Notes: a model not told the origin generated them from the sequence alone. DNA of 35,285 nt from Streptomyces albus subsp. chlorinus (GCF_013302895.1 NZ_VJOK01000001.1:2197362-2232646); one strand, 5' to 3'; positions 1 to 8,978 are shown, counted from the stretch's first letter. A program made the numbers and translations.

Positions 1-163
1 CCAGCCCGGCTACGGCTACCCGCAGCCCCCGCAGCAGCCGCCCCAGCAGCCCCCGACGACCCAGCCGGCCTACGGATACCCCCAGCCCACCTACGGGTAT
101 CCGCAGCCCGACCCGGCGTTCACGCTGCCGCCCCAGGGCCCGCAGTTCCTCACCCACCGCTGA
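1..163 (+). CDS. C-terminal end of a Pro/Gln/Tyr-rich protein (5' truncated)
   Basis: Only the last 53 codons are inside the window; the reading frame starts at base 2 and the stop is at 161-163. The peptide is a low-complexity tail built from repeats of the type YGYPQP (three to four copies) with runs of Pro and Gln, ending in FLTHR. Such tails follow a folded domain in many actinobacterial proteins, but the domain itself lies outside the window, so no function can be given. It is convergent with the Ter block and is separated from it by a strong hairpin at 253-289. The frame is supported by Streptomyces-like codon use and the repeat periodicity. Confidence 0.6.
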   Translation, partial: QPGYGYPQPPQQPPQQPPTTQPAYGYPQPTYGYPQPDPAFTLPPQGPQFLTHR

Positions 164-252
164 CCGGGCGGCGGCACACACGACGAACGACAGGACGAAG
201 AGCACAAAGGACAAGACGAAGGGCAGGACGCAGCTCACAACGAGGCTCAGGA

Positions 253-289
253 CGAGTGGGGCCCGGCCGGCGCGGCCGGGCCCCACTCG
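253..289. terminator. Bidirectional hairpin terminator between convergent genes
   Basis: Perfect 17-bp inverted repeat (253-269 with 273-289) around a 3-nt loop. It contains GAGTGGGGCCCGGCCG and its exact complement. It lies between the stop of the truncated plus-strand gene (163) and the stop of the minus-strand TerA-like gene (318). There is no T-run, which is usual for Streptomyces terminators. Confidence 0.8.
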
Positions 290-317
290 CGCACGGGCTC
301 GCTGCGGCGTAGGCCCC

Positions 318-1076
318 TCAGACCTTCTGCGTCTTGTAGCCGCGGCCCCACTGGAGACCCCAGCCGTAGAGCCGGTCCAGCTCCGCCTGGAAGCCGTAGA
401 CGTAGCGCACCTCTCGGCGCACGATCAGCTCGCCCTTGACGTTCTCCATCAGCAGCACCGCACACGAGCGCGCCTGCGGGGCCCGCTCGTCGAGGCCCAC
501 CTCGACGCGGGGCCCGCTGCTGGGGAAGAGCGAGACGATGGCGTGCGTACGGTCGAACGCCGGGGTGCCGTCGTAGATGTAGACGAAGATCAGCAGCCGC
601 TTGATCTCGTCCTTGTGGTCCAGGTTGATGTAGATCGTCTCGCCCGACGGCGAACCGAAGCGGTCGTCACCGGTGAGCTTGACGTAGGGCGGCGCGTTCC
701 AGTCGCCCAGGAAGTTGCCGAGCGGCTGGACGACGCCCTTGCTGCCGTCCACCAGTTCGTACATGCACGCCAGGTCGAGGTCCACGTTGACGACGCCCTG
801 GGTGTGCGCCTGCACCACCTCCGGTTTGAAGGCCCGCAGCGGGTGGCGCAGCGAGGTGGTGCGCCGGGGCCGCCCGTCCAGGTCCGAACTGCGCATCCGC
901 CACGACAGGTTGACCCGCAGGCTGCCGGAGTCGGCGCCCTGTTTGGTCAGCGACAGCTCGGAGTGCCGTTTGGTCAGCTCCACCGCGTATGTCGACGGGC
1001 CGCCGACCGTGTCGAACTTGGGTCCACGCCGGGACATGCCCACACCGCGCCGCCAGTTCTCCCACAGGGAGACCAT
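318..1076 (-). CDS. TerA/TerD-superfamily stress protein
   Basis: About 252 aa. The sequence resembles the TerA-like branch of the tellurium-resistance/TerD superfamily: an N-terminal region with YAVELTKRHSELSLTKQG and NLSWRM, then VQAHTQGVVNVDLDLACMYEL, GDDRFG, GETIYINLDHKDEI, and a C-terminal VYGFQAELDRLYGWGLQWG block. Ter proteins are cytosolic, calcium-binding and linked to stress or tellurite resistance; the exact biochemical role is unknown. I chose the ATG at 1076 because a G-rich stretch precedes it at the right distance; an ATG at 1037 and a longer frame to 1127 are alternatives. It is downstream of, and on the same strand as, the DUF475 gene with an 130-bp gap, and belongs to the Ter block that runs to 3888. 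Confidence 0.8.
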   Translation of the reverse strand: MVSLWENWRRGVGMSRRGPKFDTVGGPSTYAVELTKRHSELSLTKQGADSGSLRVNLSWRMRSSDLDGRPRRTTSLRHPLRAFKPEVVQAHTQGVVNVDLDLACMYELVDGSKGVVQPLGNFLGDWNAPPYVKLTGDDRFGSPSGETIYINLDHKDEIKRLLIFVYIYDGTPAFDRTHAIVSLFPSSGPRVEVGLDERAPQARSCAVLLMENVKGELIVRREVRYVYGFQAELDRLYGWGLQWGRGYKTQKV

Positions 1077-1206
1077 CCCGCACCCCCACTCGTCCTCTGG
1101 CTTCCGCTCAGCACCGCGGGGCGGCACCGGGGCGGCGCGCGTGCCCGTGGGCCCGCGCGACGCCGCGAAGCCGCCCCGCTGGGAGCGTTCCTCGTTCAGC
1201 GGGCGG

Positions 1207-2361
1207 TCACACGCCCGAGGTCACCTCGGATTGCTCACTCTCGCCCCCGCCGCCGTCCTTCGCCCCGGCAGCCGCGAGAGCGCGGTTGCGCCGCACCGAG
1301 GACCAGAAGGAGGCGATGATCAACAGGACACCGATGGAGCCGGTGATCACCTCGTGGATCTCGTACTTGACGGTGACGAGCAGGATGACCGCCAGGGCGC
1401 CGATGGCGTAGTGCGCACCGTGCTCCAGGTAGACGTAGTCGTCCAGGGTGCCCTGGCGCACCAGGTAGACGGTGAGCGACCGGACGTACATCGCGCCGAT
1501 GCCCAGGCCCAGCGCCATCCAGAAGATGTGGTTGGTGACCGCGAAGGCGCCGATGACGCCGTCGAAGGAGAACGAGGCGTCCAGGACCTCCAGGTAGAGG
1601 AACATGAAGAACGCGGCCTTGCCGGCCAGTCCGACCGCCGAGGGCTGCTTGCCCGCCCGCTTGGCCGCCTCCTCTTCCTCCTGTTCGCGTTCCTCTTCCT
1701 CCTCCAGCTTGTCCTCGAAGTGGCCGGAGAGACCGCCGACGATCAGGTAGGTGATCAGTCCCGCGATGCCGGAGAGCAGCACCGTGCCGGACTTGTCGGC
1801 ATGTGCGCCGCCGTGCTGGTGCGCGGCGGTGGCCAGGGTGGTGGCCGTCACCAACAGCACGATCAGGGCGATGCAGAGGGAGAGCCCGTCGACCTTGCCG
1901 AGCCGCGCGAGCGGGCGCTCCAGCCAGCCGATCCACTTGTGGTCGCGCTCCTCGAAGATGAAGTCGAGGAAGATCATCAGCAGGAACATCCCGCCGAACG
2001 CGGCGATGGCCGGATGCGCGTCCGTGACCAACTGCTCGTAGCGGTCGGGGTTGTCGAGCGCGACCTGCACCGCCTCGATCGGCCCGACCTTGGCACTGAT
2101 GGCGACGATGATGACCGGGAAGACCAGCCGCATGCCGAATACCGCGATCAGAATGCCGATGGTGAGGAAGATCTTCTGCCAGAAGGCGTTCATCTTCTTC
2201 AGTACGCCGGCGTTGACGACCGCGTTGTCGAACGACAGCGAGATCTCCAGGATGGACAGGATCGCCACGAGGGCGAACGCCTCCCACCCCCAGAAGAACG
2301 CCGCTGCGGCAAGACCGACGGCGGTGACGCCGAAGGACCAGCCAAAGGTTTTCAGGAGCAC
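1207..2361 (-). CDS. DUF475 / TerC-like integral membrane protein
   Basis: 384 aa, GTG start at 2361. It is a polytopic membrane protein with about eight hydrophobic segments. The TerC superfamily signature occurs twice: E-x3-SFDN at residues 39-46 and LEVLDASFSFDG at about 257-268. These duplicated acidic motifs in membrane helices are typical of TerC and are thought to bind or move a metal ion. Between the halves is a cytoplasmic, highly acidic stretch (residues about 216-232, mostly Glu), and the C-terminus is Gly/Glu-rich. In Ter systems a TerC-type membrane protein acts with TerD-type soluble partners, which fits the two terD genes upstream and the TerA-like gene downstream. The substrate is not known. 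Confidence 0.9.
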   Translation of the reverse strand: MLLKTFGWSFGVTAVGLAAAAFFWGWEAFALVAILSILEISLSFDNAVVNAGVLKKMNAFWQKIFLTIGILIAVFGMRLVFPVIIVAISAKVGPIEAVQVALDNPDRYEQLVTDAHPAIAAFGGMFLLMIFLDFIFEERDHKWIGWLERPLARLGKVDGLSLCIALIVLLVTATTLATAAHQHGGAHADKSGTVLLSGIAGLITYLIVGGLSGHFEDKLEEEEEREQEEEEAAKRAGKQPSAVGLAGKAAFFMFLYLEVLDASFSFDGVIGAFAVTNHIFWMALGLGIGAMYVRSLTVYLVRQGTLDDYVYLEHGAHYAIGALAVILLVTVKYEIHEVITGSIGVLLIIASFWSSVRRNRALAAAGAKDGGGGESEQSEVTSGV

Positions 2362-2450
2362 TGGCTTCCCAATCCGGTATCCGGGCTACATATGTTCACA
2401 GAGTGTCGCTAGGGGTGTGCCGGCTGTGCTGCCGGTGACGTATGGGGCCC

Positions 2451-3029
2451 TCAGGCGACATTGACGCCGAAGTCTAGAGCGATGCCCCGCAGCCCCGACG
2501 CATACCCCTGCCCGACTGCACGGAATTTCCACTCACCGTTGTAGCGGTAAAGCTCTCCGAAGATCATCGCGGTCTCCGAGGAGGCGTCCTCGGTCAGGTC
2601 GTAGCGGGCCAGCTCCACCCCGTCCTCGCGGTTGACCACCCGGATGTAGGCATCGGTGACCTGGCCGAAGGTCTGGTGCCGGTTCTCCGCGTCGTAGATC
2701 GAGACGGGGAAGACCACCTTGTCGACCTGGGCGGGGACCAGGGAGAGGTCCACCAGCACCGTCTCGTCGTCCCCGCTGCCGGTGCCGCCGACCAGCTCGT
2801 CGCCGGTGTGCTCGACCGATCCCTCGGGGCTCTTGAGGTTGTTGTAGAAGATGAAGTACTCGTCGCCGAGGACGCGTCCGCCGGAGCACAGCAGCGCGCT
2901 CGCGTCGAGATCGAAGTCGGCGCCCGTGGTGGAGCGGGCCTTCCAGCCCAGGCCGATCTGGACCTGGGTCAGGTTCGGTGCGGCCTTCGAGAGGGAGACG
3001 TTTCCCCCCTTGGCGAGCGTCACGCTCAT
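2451..3029 (-). CDS. terD: TerD family protein (copy 1)
   Basis: 192 aa, starting MSVTLAKGGNVSLSK. The start at 3029 is fixed by GAGAGGAA upstream and by the family N-terminus; the open frame extends further but only with low-complexity residues. Family marks are GLGWKAR, the calcium-site motif DFDLDAS (residues 38-44), [15 protein letters not shown], a GSGDDE acidic loop, VFPVSIYDAE and the C-terminal [19 protein letters not shown]. TerD proteins are soluble calcium-binding stress proteins. It is clearly a paralogue of the next gene upstream (3313-3888), sharing most residues over the full length. A 283-bp spacer with a hairpin separates the two, so it may have its own promoter. Confidence 0.93.
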   Translation of the reverse strand: MSVTLAKGGNVSLSKAAPNLTQVQIGLGWKARSTTGADFDLDASALLCSGGRVLGDEYFIFYNNLKSPEGSVEHTGDELVGGTGSGDDETVLVDLSLVPAQVDKVVFPVSIYDAENRHQTFGQVTDAYIRVVNREDGVELARYDLTEDASSETAMIFGELYRYNGEWKFRAVGQGYASGLRGIALDFGVNVA

Positions 3030-3261
3030 GTTCGTTGTTCCTCTCCCCGGCTTTCCTGTCCCCGGCTGTTCGCGACTGTCCCCGGCTCTCCCGGCTTCCC
3101 GTCCCGCCCCACCCGCACGGGCCGCCCGGCCCGGCGACAAGCCGGGGTCCGGGCAGCCGTGCGGAGCACGGCGGTGCCTTCAGTGTGTCCGTACCGCCGG
3201 GCGCCGCACACCTCCCGGTTACGGAAGTCTGCGGCGCCCCTTGCTGCCGAACCCTGGCAGA

Positions 3262-3297
3262 CGCGCCCCGCCGGCCCTCGGCGGGCCGCGGGGCGCG
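3262..3297 (-). terminator. GC-rich hairpin downstream of terD copy 2
   Basis: Imperfect inverted repeat: CGCGCCCCGC(C)GGCCC on the left arm, GGGCCGCGGGGCGCG on the right, one bulged base and a loop of about 5 nt. It starts 16 bp beyond the stop of the terD gene at 3313, on the transcribed (minus) side, and would separate it at least partly from terD copy 1. No T-run. Confidence 0.55.
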
Positions 3298-3312
3298 GAA
3301 TCCCGCCAGACC

Positions 3313-3888
3313 TCAGACGTTCACTCCGAAGTCCTGGGCGATACCGCGCAGGCCGGAGGCGTAGCCCTGGCCGATGGCGCGGAACTTCCACTCGGCGCCG
3401 TGGCGGTACAGCTCGCCGAAGACCATGGCCGTCTCGGTCGACGCGTCCTCGCTGAGGTCGTAGCGCGCCAGCTCGTTGTTGTCGGCCTGGTTGACGACGC
3501 GGATGTAGGCGTTCCGCACCTGGCCGAAGCTCTGCTGCCGGCTCTCCGCCTCGTAGATCGAGACAGGGAAGACGATCTTCTCGACGTCGGCGGGCACCCC
3601 GGCGAGGTTCACCTTGATGACCTCGTCGTCGCCTTCTCCCTCACCGGTGAGGTTGTCACCGGTGTGCTCCACGGAGCCGTCGGGGCTCTTGAGGTTGTTG
3701 AAGAACACGAAGTTCTGGTCGTTGGCGACCTTGCCCTCCGCGTTCGTCAGCAGGGCGCTCGCGTCGAGGTCGAAGTCGGCGCCGGTGGTCGTACGCGCGT
3801 CCCACCCCAGACCGACGATGACCGCGGTCAGGTTCGGCGCCTCCTTGGTCAGCGAGACGTTGCCGCCCTTGCTGAGGCTGACTCCCAC
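3313..3888 (-). CDS. terD: TerD family protein (copy 2)
   Basis: 191 aa, GTG start at 3888 preceded by a strong AGGAGGAC ribosome site. It shows the same landmarks as copy 1: [31 protein letters not shown] near residues 38-44, [17 protein letters not shown], the acidic EGEGDDE loop, and [19 protein letters not shown] at the end. The paralogues differ mainly in the linker after [10 protein letters not shown], where this one reads [13 protein letters not shown]. It is probably the first gene of the minus-strand Ter block: a Streptomyces-type -10 hexamer lies upstream at 3963-3968. TerD proteins bind calcium and take part in poorly understood envelope or oxidative stress responses. Confidence 0.93.
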   Translation of the reverse strand: MGVSLSKGGNVSLTKEAPNLTAVIVGLGWDARTTTGADFDLDASALLTNAEGKVANDQNFVFFNNLKSPDGSVEHTGDNLTGEGEGDDEVIKVNLAGVPADVEKIVFPVSIYEAESRQQSFGQVRNAYIRVVNQADNNELARYDLSEDASTETAMVFGELYRHGAEWKFRAIGQGYASGLRGIAQDFGVNV

Positions 3889-3962
3889 GAGTCCTCCTGG
3901 TCAGTAGTTCGTGAGGAGCACTGCGTGCCCCCGTTTACGGATGCCGTCGGATCAACGATTCG

Positions 3963-3991
3963 ATCCTAGTGAGCGGTTCCCCACGGCACAG
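3963..3991 (-). promoter_or_regulatory. Putative promoter of the terD block
   Basis: On the minus strand a TAGGAT hexamer (3963-3968) fits the common Streptomyces -10 element and would give a leader of about 70 nt before the GTG at 3888. The -35 region 17 bp further up (CTGTGC) is weak. A GGGGAAC lies at the outer end of the region, but its spacing to the following GTT is 19, not the 16-18 expected for ECF-sigma promoters, so I do not assign it. Confidence 0.35.
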
Positions 3992-4086
3992 CCTTCTTAC
4001 GGAGCGGATCCGGCTCGTGCCGGGCAGTGCCGGGCGCGTGGGGGAGCACTCCCAGGGCTCTGCGCGACGGAAGTGGTCACAAGTGC

Positions 4087-4545
4087 TCAGAGGGTCTCGA
4101 GCGCCTTGACGTAGTCGTTGAGGTCCCGGGCGTCCGGCAGGCCGTTGACGACCGTCCAGCGCACCACGCCCTCCTTGTCGATGATGAAGGTGCCGCGTAC
4201 CGCGCAGCCCTTCTCCTCGTCGAAGACCTCGTAGGCGCGCGAGGCCGCGCCGTGCGGCCAGAAGTCGGACAGCAGCGGGTACTCCAGCCCCTCCTGCTCC
4301 GCGAAGACGCGCAGCGCGAAGGGGGAGTCGTTGGAGACGGCCAGCAGCTGCACGTCGTCGTTGACGAACTTCGGCAGCTCGTCGCGCAGCGCGCACAGCT
4401 CACCGGTGCACACACCCGTGAACGCGAAGGGGTAGAAGAGCAGGACCACGTTCTTCCTGCCCTTGAAGTCCGAGAGCCGCACGAGCTGGCCGTGCTGGTC
4501 CTTCAGCTCGATGTCGGGTGCCTTGGTACCTGCCGCGATCGCCAT
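4087..4545 (-). CDS. ahpE: AhpE-type peroxiredoxin
   Basis: 152 aa thiol peroxidase that reduces hydroperoxides or peroxynitrite in the cytosol. The peroxidatic cysteine is Cys46 in the block FYPFAFTGVCTGELCALRDE, whose layout matches mycobacterial AhpE. A second Cys at position 51 (C-x4-C spacing, as in BCP-type enzymes) could be the resolving residue, and a third is at 114. The rest of the fold is clear: APDIELKDQHG at the N-terminus, LLAVSNDSPF, and FIIDKEGVVRW. Start ATG at 4545 has AAGGGAA 7 nt upstream. The order ahpE-like peroxiredoxin, DUF3052, aceE also occurs in Mycobacterium tuberculosis (Rv2238c to Rv2241, from memory), which supports the assignment. Confidence 0.88.
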   Translation of the reverse strand: MAIAAGTKAPDIELKDQHGQLVRLSDFKGRKNVVLLFYPFAFTGVCTGELCALRDELPKFVNDDVQLLAVSNDSPFALRVFAEQEGLEYPLLSDFWPHGAASRAYEVFDEEKGCAVRGTFIIDKEGVVRWTVVNGLPDARDLNDYVKALETL

Positions 4546-4663
4546 AACGGTTCCCTTCGGTGGGCGGGCTTGAGAACGCCACCCACCCTATGCGCCGAGC
4601 CCCCGCCGGCCGTGGGCCGGTCAGGGGCTCGTCACACACACGCCGGAAGCAACAACCACGACC

Positions 4664-4730
4664 CCGGGACCACCCGGGGCTCCGGGACCGTCCGAGGCTC
4701 CGGGACGGTCGGGACTCGGGGACGGTCCGG
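4664..4730. repeat. Imperfect 17-18 bp tandem repeat, about 3.7 copies
   Basis: Units at 4664-4681, 4682-4699, 4700-4716 and a partial one to 4730, of the form CCGGGACCGTCCGAGGCT. The period alternates 18/17, so it is not coding. It lies in the 650-bp gene-free stretch between the peroxiredoxin and DUF3052 genes. Confidence 0.6.
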
Positions 4731-4978
4731 CCGCCTCGCGGGCGGGCCGGGCGAGTGGGCGGGGCGGGCATGCCCGGGGAAACGGCCAGCATGCCCGGGT
4801 ACGGGGCATACGAGATCGCCCGGGGCGCACCGCGCGGGGTCGGCCGGAGTACGGCAGGCCGCAGCCTTCGAGGGGCCGCACACCACCGTCGCGGTGGACG
4901 CTCGGAGAGGCTTCGCGCGGCCGGGTCCGCCCGTGGGGCCGCGCGGGGGACCCCTGCCGACGCTGCGGAGCACCGCCG

Positions 4979-5090
4979 CCGCAGGGCACCGCCACCGTGC
5001 GAGTGCTACCGCCATGAGAGCGCTACCGCCGTGCGGGCGGTGCCGCCGTGAGAGTGGTGCCACCGTGCGGGCGGTGCCGCCGTGCGGCGA
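4979..5090. repeat. 17-bp tandem repeat, about 6 copies
   Basis: Five clear units at 4996-5012, 5013-5029, 5030-5046, 5047-5063 and 5064-5080, consensus CGTGCGGGCGGTGCCGC, plus a weaker unit before and a partial unit after. Units 3 and 5 are identical. A 17-bp period shifts the reading frame each time, so this is noncoding. It sits in the intergenic gap 4546-5195, in which I see no credible gene; apparent open frames there are GC-rich artefacts. Confidence 0.8.
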
Positions 5091-5195
5091 CTCTCGGGTT
5101 GGGACTGCGGCGGGCCGGTGGGCGGCTCGGGCACCCGGGGGCCCGCCGCGCCGACGGGAGCGGCCCGTGGCCGGGGCGGCACCCGTCGGCACAGC

Positions 5196-5633
5196 TCAGC
5201 GCTTGGTCGGGGCGCCCTTCGGGGTGACCAGACGGCTGCCCGTCCAGTCCTTCGCCGCGTTGAAGCTCTTGGTCTGGGCAAGGCCCGCGGTCTTCGACGC
5301 CTCGCCGATCTCGCTGGGCTCGACATAGCCCTCGCGCCCCGTCTTCGGGGTGAGCAGCCAGACGGGGGCACCCTCGTCGATCATGGTGGTCGCGTCCACG
5401 AGCGCGTCCGTCAGATCGCCGTCCTCATCGCGGAACCACAGCACCACGGCGTCGGCCACGTCGCCGTAATCCTCATCGACCAGCTCCGTGCCGGTGATCT
5501 CCTCAATGGACTCGCGGAGCTCCTGGTCGACGTCGTCGTCGTAGCCGATCTCCTGGACCACCTGTCCGGGCTGGAAACCCAGCCTTGCGGCGGGGTTGGT
5601 CCGCTCCTCCGCGTGGTCCGCGGTCGCGCTCAC
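5196..5633 (-). CDS. DUF3052 family protein
   Basis: 145 aa small acidic protein of unknown function, GTG start at 5633 with TGGAGG 7-8 nt upstream. Recognisable family text includes AARLGFQPGQVVQEIGYDDD near the N-terminus, a central VLWFRDEDGDLTDALVDA segment, and a C-terminal VWLLTPKTGREGYVEPSEIGE part. The last 20 residues are basic. It shows no membrane segment or catalytic motif. It is divergent from aceE across a 530-bp spacer and downstream faces the peroxiredoxin gene on the same strand. The same neighbours (peroxiredoxin and aceE) occur in mycobacteria, so a conserved link with oxidative stress or pyruvate metabolism is plausible but not shown. Confidence 0.88.
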   Translation of the reverse strand: MSATADHAEERTNPAARLGFQPGQVVQEIGYDDDVDQELRESIEEITGTELVDEDYGDVADAVVLWFRDEDGDLTDALVDATTMIDEGAPVWLLTPKTGREGYVEPSEIGEASKTAGLAQTKSFNAAKDWTGSRLVTPKGAPTKR

Positions 5634-5671
5634 GGATTGCCTCCAGTCATGTCTTACGAATATGGGGTTGC

Positions 5672-5691
5672 GCCTCGCGCGTACGCGAGGC
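5672..5691. promoter_or_regulatory. Inverted repeat upstream of the DUF3052 gene
   Basis: GCCTCGCG (5672-5679), spacer CGTA, then CGCGAGGC (5684-5691): perfect 8-bp arms. It lies about 40-60 bp upstream of the GTG at 5633, next to a CATATT (minus strand, 5659-5664) that could be a -10 element. It could be an operator or a leader hairpin. Confidence 0.5.
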
Positions 5692-6163
5692 ATGAGCCGT
5701 AGTCCACACGGGCGGGCCGGATCACGCAAGTACCCGGCCGTCGATCCCGCCCAAACGTTGACGTCTCATCCCACAATGCCTGATCGAGAGTGATTCAGGC
5801 CACATTACGATCGTCGCGATCCGCCAGGTTTGCCCAGGCTGAGCCGGGGGAGCCGTAGGGGTACACCGGGGGCCGAACGGACGTTTGGGGTGGTCGGAGC
5901 GGGAACGGGCCCGCGTCCCAGATGAGCGTAAGGTTCGGTTCGCCCCTCTTGACGTCCCCCCGCCGCCCCTCGTCGTCCCCCGCACCAGCACCCTTCCGGC
6001 CCGTCTCGAGGCGGGCCGGGTTACCTATCGGTATAGATGACGTCACAGCAGCGGCGGTACACGATGGAAGCGGCGCGCGACCAGCCCCGACGCCCCCGTC
6101 CCACAGCGCGCGCCGCCGCCCGGCTCGCAGAGCACCACACGACCGATACAGCGAAGGAACAGC
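5692..6163. other. Gene-free control region between DUF3052 and aceE
   Basis: No credible gene. It holds the unmapped aceE promoter. Possible elements are GGTATAGAT at 6030-6038 (a -10 candidate without a good -35) directly followed by the palindrome TGACGTCA (6038-6045), and isolated TTGACG hexamers at 5758 and 5949 that lack a partner at 16-18 bp. Confidence 0.4.
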
Positions 6164-8911
6164 GTGGCTTCCGGATCCGATCGCAACCCGATCATCATTG
6201 GCGGCCTTCCCAGCCAGGTCCCGGATTTCGATCCGGAAGAGACCCAGGAATGGCTCGACTCGCTCGACGCCGCCGTCGACGAGCGCGGCCGGGAACGCGC
6301 CCGCTACCTCATGCTCCGGCTCATCGAGCGCGCCCGTGAGAAGCGCGTGGCCGTCCCGGAGATGCGCAGCACGGACTACGTCAACACCATCGCGACCAAG
6401 GACGAGCCGTTCTTCCCCGGCAACGAGGAGATCGAGCGGAAGATCCTCAACGCGACCCGCTGGAACGCGGCCGTGATGGTCTCGCGGGCCCAGCGCCCCG
6501 GGATCGGGGTGGGCGGTCACATCGCCACCTTCGCCTCCTCCGCCTCCCTCTACGATGTGGGCTTCAACCACTTCTTCCGGGGCAAGGACGAGGGCCACGG
6601 CGGCGACCAGATCTTCTTCCAGGGGCACGCCTCCCCCGGCATCTATGCCCGCGCCTATCTCCTCGACCGGCTCACCGAGGCGCAACTCGACGGCTTCCGC
6701 CAGGAGAAGAGCAAGGCGCCGCACGGACTCTCCAGCTATCCGCATCCGCGCTCGATGCCGGACTTCTGGGAGTTCCCCACCGTCTCCATGGGGCTGGGCC
6801 CCATCGGCGCGATCCACCAGGCGCGGATGAACCGCTACATGGAGGCCCGGGGCATCGCCGACACCTCCAAGTCGCGCGTGTGGGCCTTCCTGGGCGACGG
6901 GGAGATGGACGAGCCCGAGTCCCTGGGGCAGCTCTCCCTGGCGGCCCGGGAGGGGCTGGACAACCTCATCTTCGTCATCAACTGCAACCTCCAGCGGCTG
7001 GACGGGCCCGTCCGCGGCAACGGCAAGGTGATCCAGGAGCTGGAGTCCTATTTCCGGGGCGCCGGCTGGAACGTGATCAAGCTGGTGTGGGACCGCTCCT
7101 GGGACCCGCTGCTGGCGCAGGACCGGGACGGTGTCCTGGTCAACAAGCTCAACACCACGCCCGACGGCCAGTTCCAGACCTACGCCACCGAGAGCGGCGC
7201 CTACATCCGTGAGCACTTCTTCGGCGGCGACCAGCGGCTGCGCAAGATGGTCGAGAACATGACCGACGACCAGCTCCTGCACCTGGGGCGCGGCGGCCAC
7301 GACCACCGCAAGGTCTATGCCGCCTACAAGGCCGCCGCCGAGCACAAGGGGCAGCCGACCGTCATCCTGGCGCAGACCATCAAGGGCTGGACGCTGGGCC
7401 CCAACTTCGAGGGCCGCAACGCCACCCACCAGATGAAGAAGCTGACGGTCGACGACCTCAAGCGCTTCCGTGACCGGCTGCACCTGCCGATCCCCGACAA
7501 GGAGCTGGAGTCGGGGCTGCCGCCCTACTACCACCCGGGCCGCGACTCGGAAGAGATCCAGTACATGCACGACCGCCGCAAGGAGTGCGGCGGTTACGTG
7601 CCGACCCGCGTCAACCGCGCCAAGCCGCTGAAGCTGCCCGACGACACGGCGTACGCCACGCTGAAGAAGGGCTCCGGGCAGCAGCAGATCGCCACCACGA
7701 TGGCGTTCGTACGGCTGTTGAAGGACCTCATGCGGGACAAGGAGATCGGCAAGCGCTTCGTGCCGATCGCGCCCGACGAGTACCGCACCTTCGGGATGGA
7801 CTCCTTCTTCCCGTCGGCGAAGATCTACAACCCGCTGGGGCAGCTGTACGAGTCGGTGGACCGCGAGCTGCTGCTCGCCTACAAGGAGTCGCCCACCGGC
7901 CAGATGCTGCACGACGGCATCTCCGAGGCGGGCTGCACCGCCGCCGCCATCGCCGCCGGGTCCGCCTACGCCACCCACGGCGAACCGCTGATCCCCATCT
8001 ACGTCTTCTACTCGATGTTCGGCTTCCAGCGGACGGGCGACCAGTTCTGGCAGATGGCCGACCAACTGGCGCGCGGTTTCGTCCTGGGGGCCACCGCCGG
8101 GCGCACCACGCTCACCGGGGAGGGCCTCCAGCACGCCGACGGGCACTCGCAGTTGCTGGCCTCCACCAACCCGGCCGTGGTCGCCTACGACCCGGCCTTC
8201 GGCTTCGAGATCGCCCACATCGTGCAGGACGGGCTCCGCCGGATGTACGGCTCCAGCCCCGAGCACCCGCGGGGTGAGGACGTCTTCTACTACCTGACCG
8301 TCTACAACGAGCCCATCCGCCAGCCGGCCGAGCCGGAGAACGTGGATGTGGAGGGGATTCTCAAGGGTCTCCACCGCTATCGGGCGGGCGACCGCGGCAC
8401 GCACGCCGCGCAGATCCTGGCCTCCGGTGTGGCGCTGCCGTGGGCGCTGGAAGCGCAGCGGATCCTCGCCGAGGAGTGGGATGTGAAGGCCGACGTGTGG
8501 TCGGCGACGTCCTGGAACGAGCTGCGGCGCGAGGCCGTCGCGGTGGAGGAGCACAACCTCCTGCACCCCGACGAGGAGCAGCGCGTCCCCTACGTCACCC
8601 GCAAGCTCCAGGGGGCCGACGGCCCCAAGGTGGCGGTCTCGGACTGGATGCGGGCGGTGCCGGACCAGATCGCGCGCTGGGTGCCGGGCACCTACCAGTC
8701 GCTGGGCGCGGACGGTTTCGGCTTCGCCGACACCCGTGGTGCGGCGCGGCGCTTCTTCCACATCGACGCGCAGTCGATCGTGCTGGGGGTGCTGACCGAA
8801 CTGGCGCGGGAGGGGAAGGTGGACCGCTCCGCGCTCAAGCAGGCCATCGACCGCTACCGGTTGCTGGAGGTGGCGGCCGCCGACCCGGGCACCGCGGGCG
8901 GCGACGCCTGA
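6164..8911 (+). CDS. aceE: Pyruvate dehydrogenase E1 component (homodimeric)
   Basis: 915 aa, the usual length of the homodimeric AceE. It decarboxylates pyruvate with thiamine diphosphate and passes the acetyl group to the lipoyl domain of E2, feeding acetyl-CoA to the TCA cycle and to polyketide/fatty acid synthesis. Seen in the sequence: an N-terminal [10 protein letters not shown] and [20 protein letters not shown] region; [21 protein letters not shown]; the thiamine-binding block starting [10 protein letters not shown] (about residues 244-253) and ending in NCNLQRLDG; then QTIKGW, and the pyrimidine-domain [13 protein letters not shown] start at 6164 with GAAGGA 6 nt upstream. It stands alone on the plus strand and ends at a perfect terminator (8941-8978), so it appears monocistronic. 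Confidence 0.98.
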   Translation: MASGSDRNPIIIGGLPSQVPDFDPEETQEWLDSLDAAVDERGRERARYLMLRLIERAREKRVAVPEMRSTDYVNTIATKDEPFFPGNEEIERKILNATRWNAAVMVSRAQRPGIGVGGHIATFASSASLYDVGFNHFFRGKDEGHGGDQIFFQGHASPGIYARAYLLDRLTEAQLDGFRQEKSKAPHGLSSYPHPRSMPDFWEFPTVSMGLGPIGAIHQARMNRYMEARGIADTSKSRVWAFLGDGEMDEPESLGQLSLAAREGLDNLIFVINCNLQRLDGPVRGNGKVIQELESYFRGAGWNVIKLVWDRSWDPLLAQDRDGVLVNKLNTTPDGQFQTYATESGAYIREHFFGGDQRLRKMVENMTDDQLLHLGRGGHDHRKVYAAYKAAAEHKGQPTVILAQTIKGWTLGPNFEGRNATHQMKKLTVDDLKRFRDRLHLPIPDKELESGLPPYYHPGRDSEEIQYMHDRRKECGGYVPTRVNRAKPLKLPDDTAYATLKKGSGQQQIATTMAFVRLLKDLMRDKEIGKRFVPIAPDEYRTFGMDSFFPSAKIYNPLGQLYESVDRELLLAYKESPTGQMLHDGISEAGCTAAAIAAGSAYATHGEPLIPIYVFYSMFGFQRTGDQFWQMADQLARGFVLGATAGRTTLTGEGLQHADGHSQLLASTNPAVVAYDPAFGFEIAHIVQDGLRRMYGSSPEHPRGEDVFYYLTVYNEPIRQPAEPENVDVEGILKGLHRYRAGDRGTHAAQILASGVALPWALEAQRILAEEWDVKADVWSATSWNELRREAVAVEEHNLLHPDEEQRVPYVTRKLQGADGPKVAVSDWMRAVPDQIARWVPGTYQSLGADGFGFADTRGAARRFFHIDAQSIVLGVLTELAREGKVDRSALKQAIDRYRLLEVAAADPGTAGGDA

Positions 8912-8940
8912 CCGCTTCCGCGGCCACTTGCTGTACTGCC

Positions 8941-8978
8941 GCCGGGTGCGGCCCTCTCGGGGGCCGCACCCGGCTTTT
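8941..8978 (+). terminator. Rho-independent terminator of aceE
   Basis: Perfect 14-bp stem GCCGGGTGCGGCCC (8941-8954) with its complement at 8961-8974, 6-nt loop, then TTTT (8975-8978). It lies 30 bp after the aceE stop, between convergent genes. Confidence 0.95.

Noticed and set aside
3950..3995. An ECF-sigma type promoter (GGAAC ... GTT) before terD
   Set aside because: The spacing is 19 bp, outside the 16-18 bp of known SigE/SigR promoters; the TAGGAT -10 element is the simpler reading.
5030..5090. CRISPR array at the 17-bp repeats
   Set aside because: Units are directly adjacent with no spacers, are too short, and no cas gene is present. The same applies to the other tandem arrays in the window.
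4027..5328. A 433-codon plus-strand open frame over the peroxiredoxin gene and the following spacer
   Set aside because: It runs antisense to ahpE and through 17-bp tandem repeats; composition is Arg/Gly/Pro-rich without motifs.
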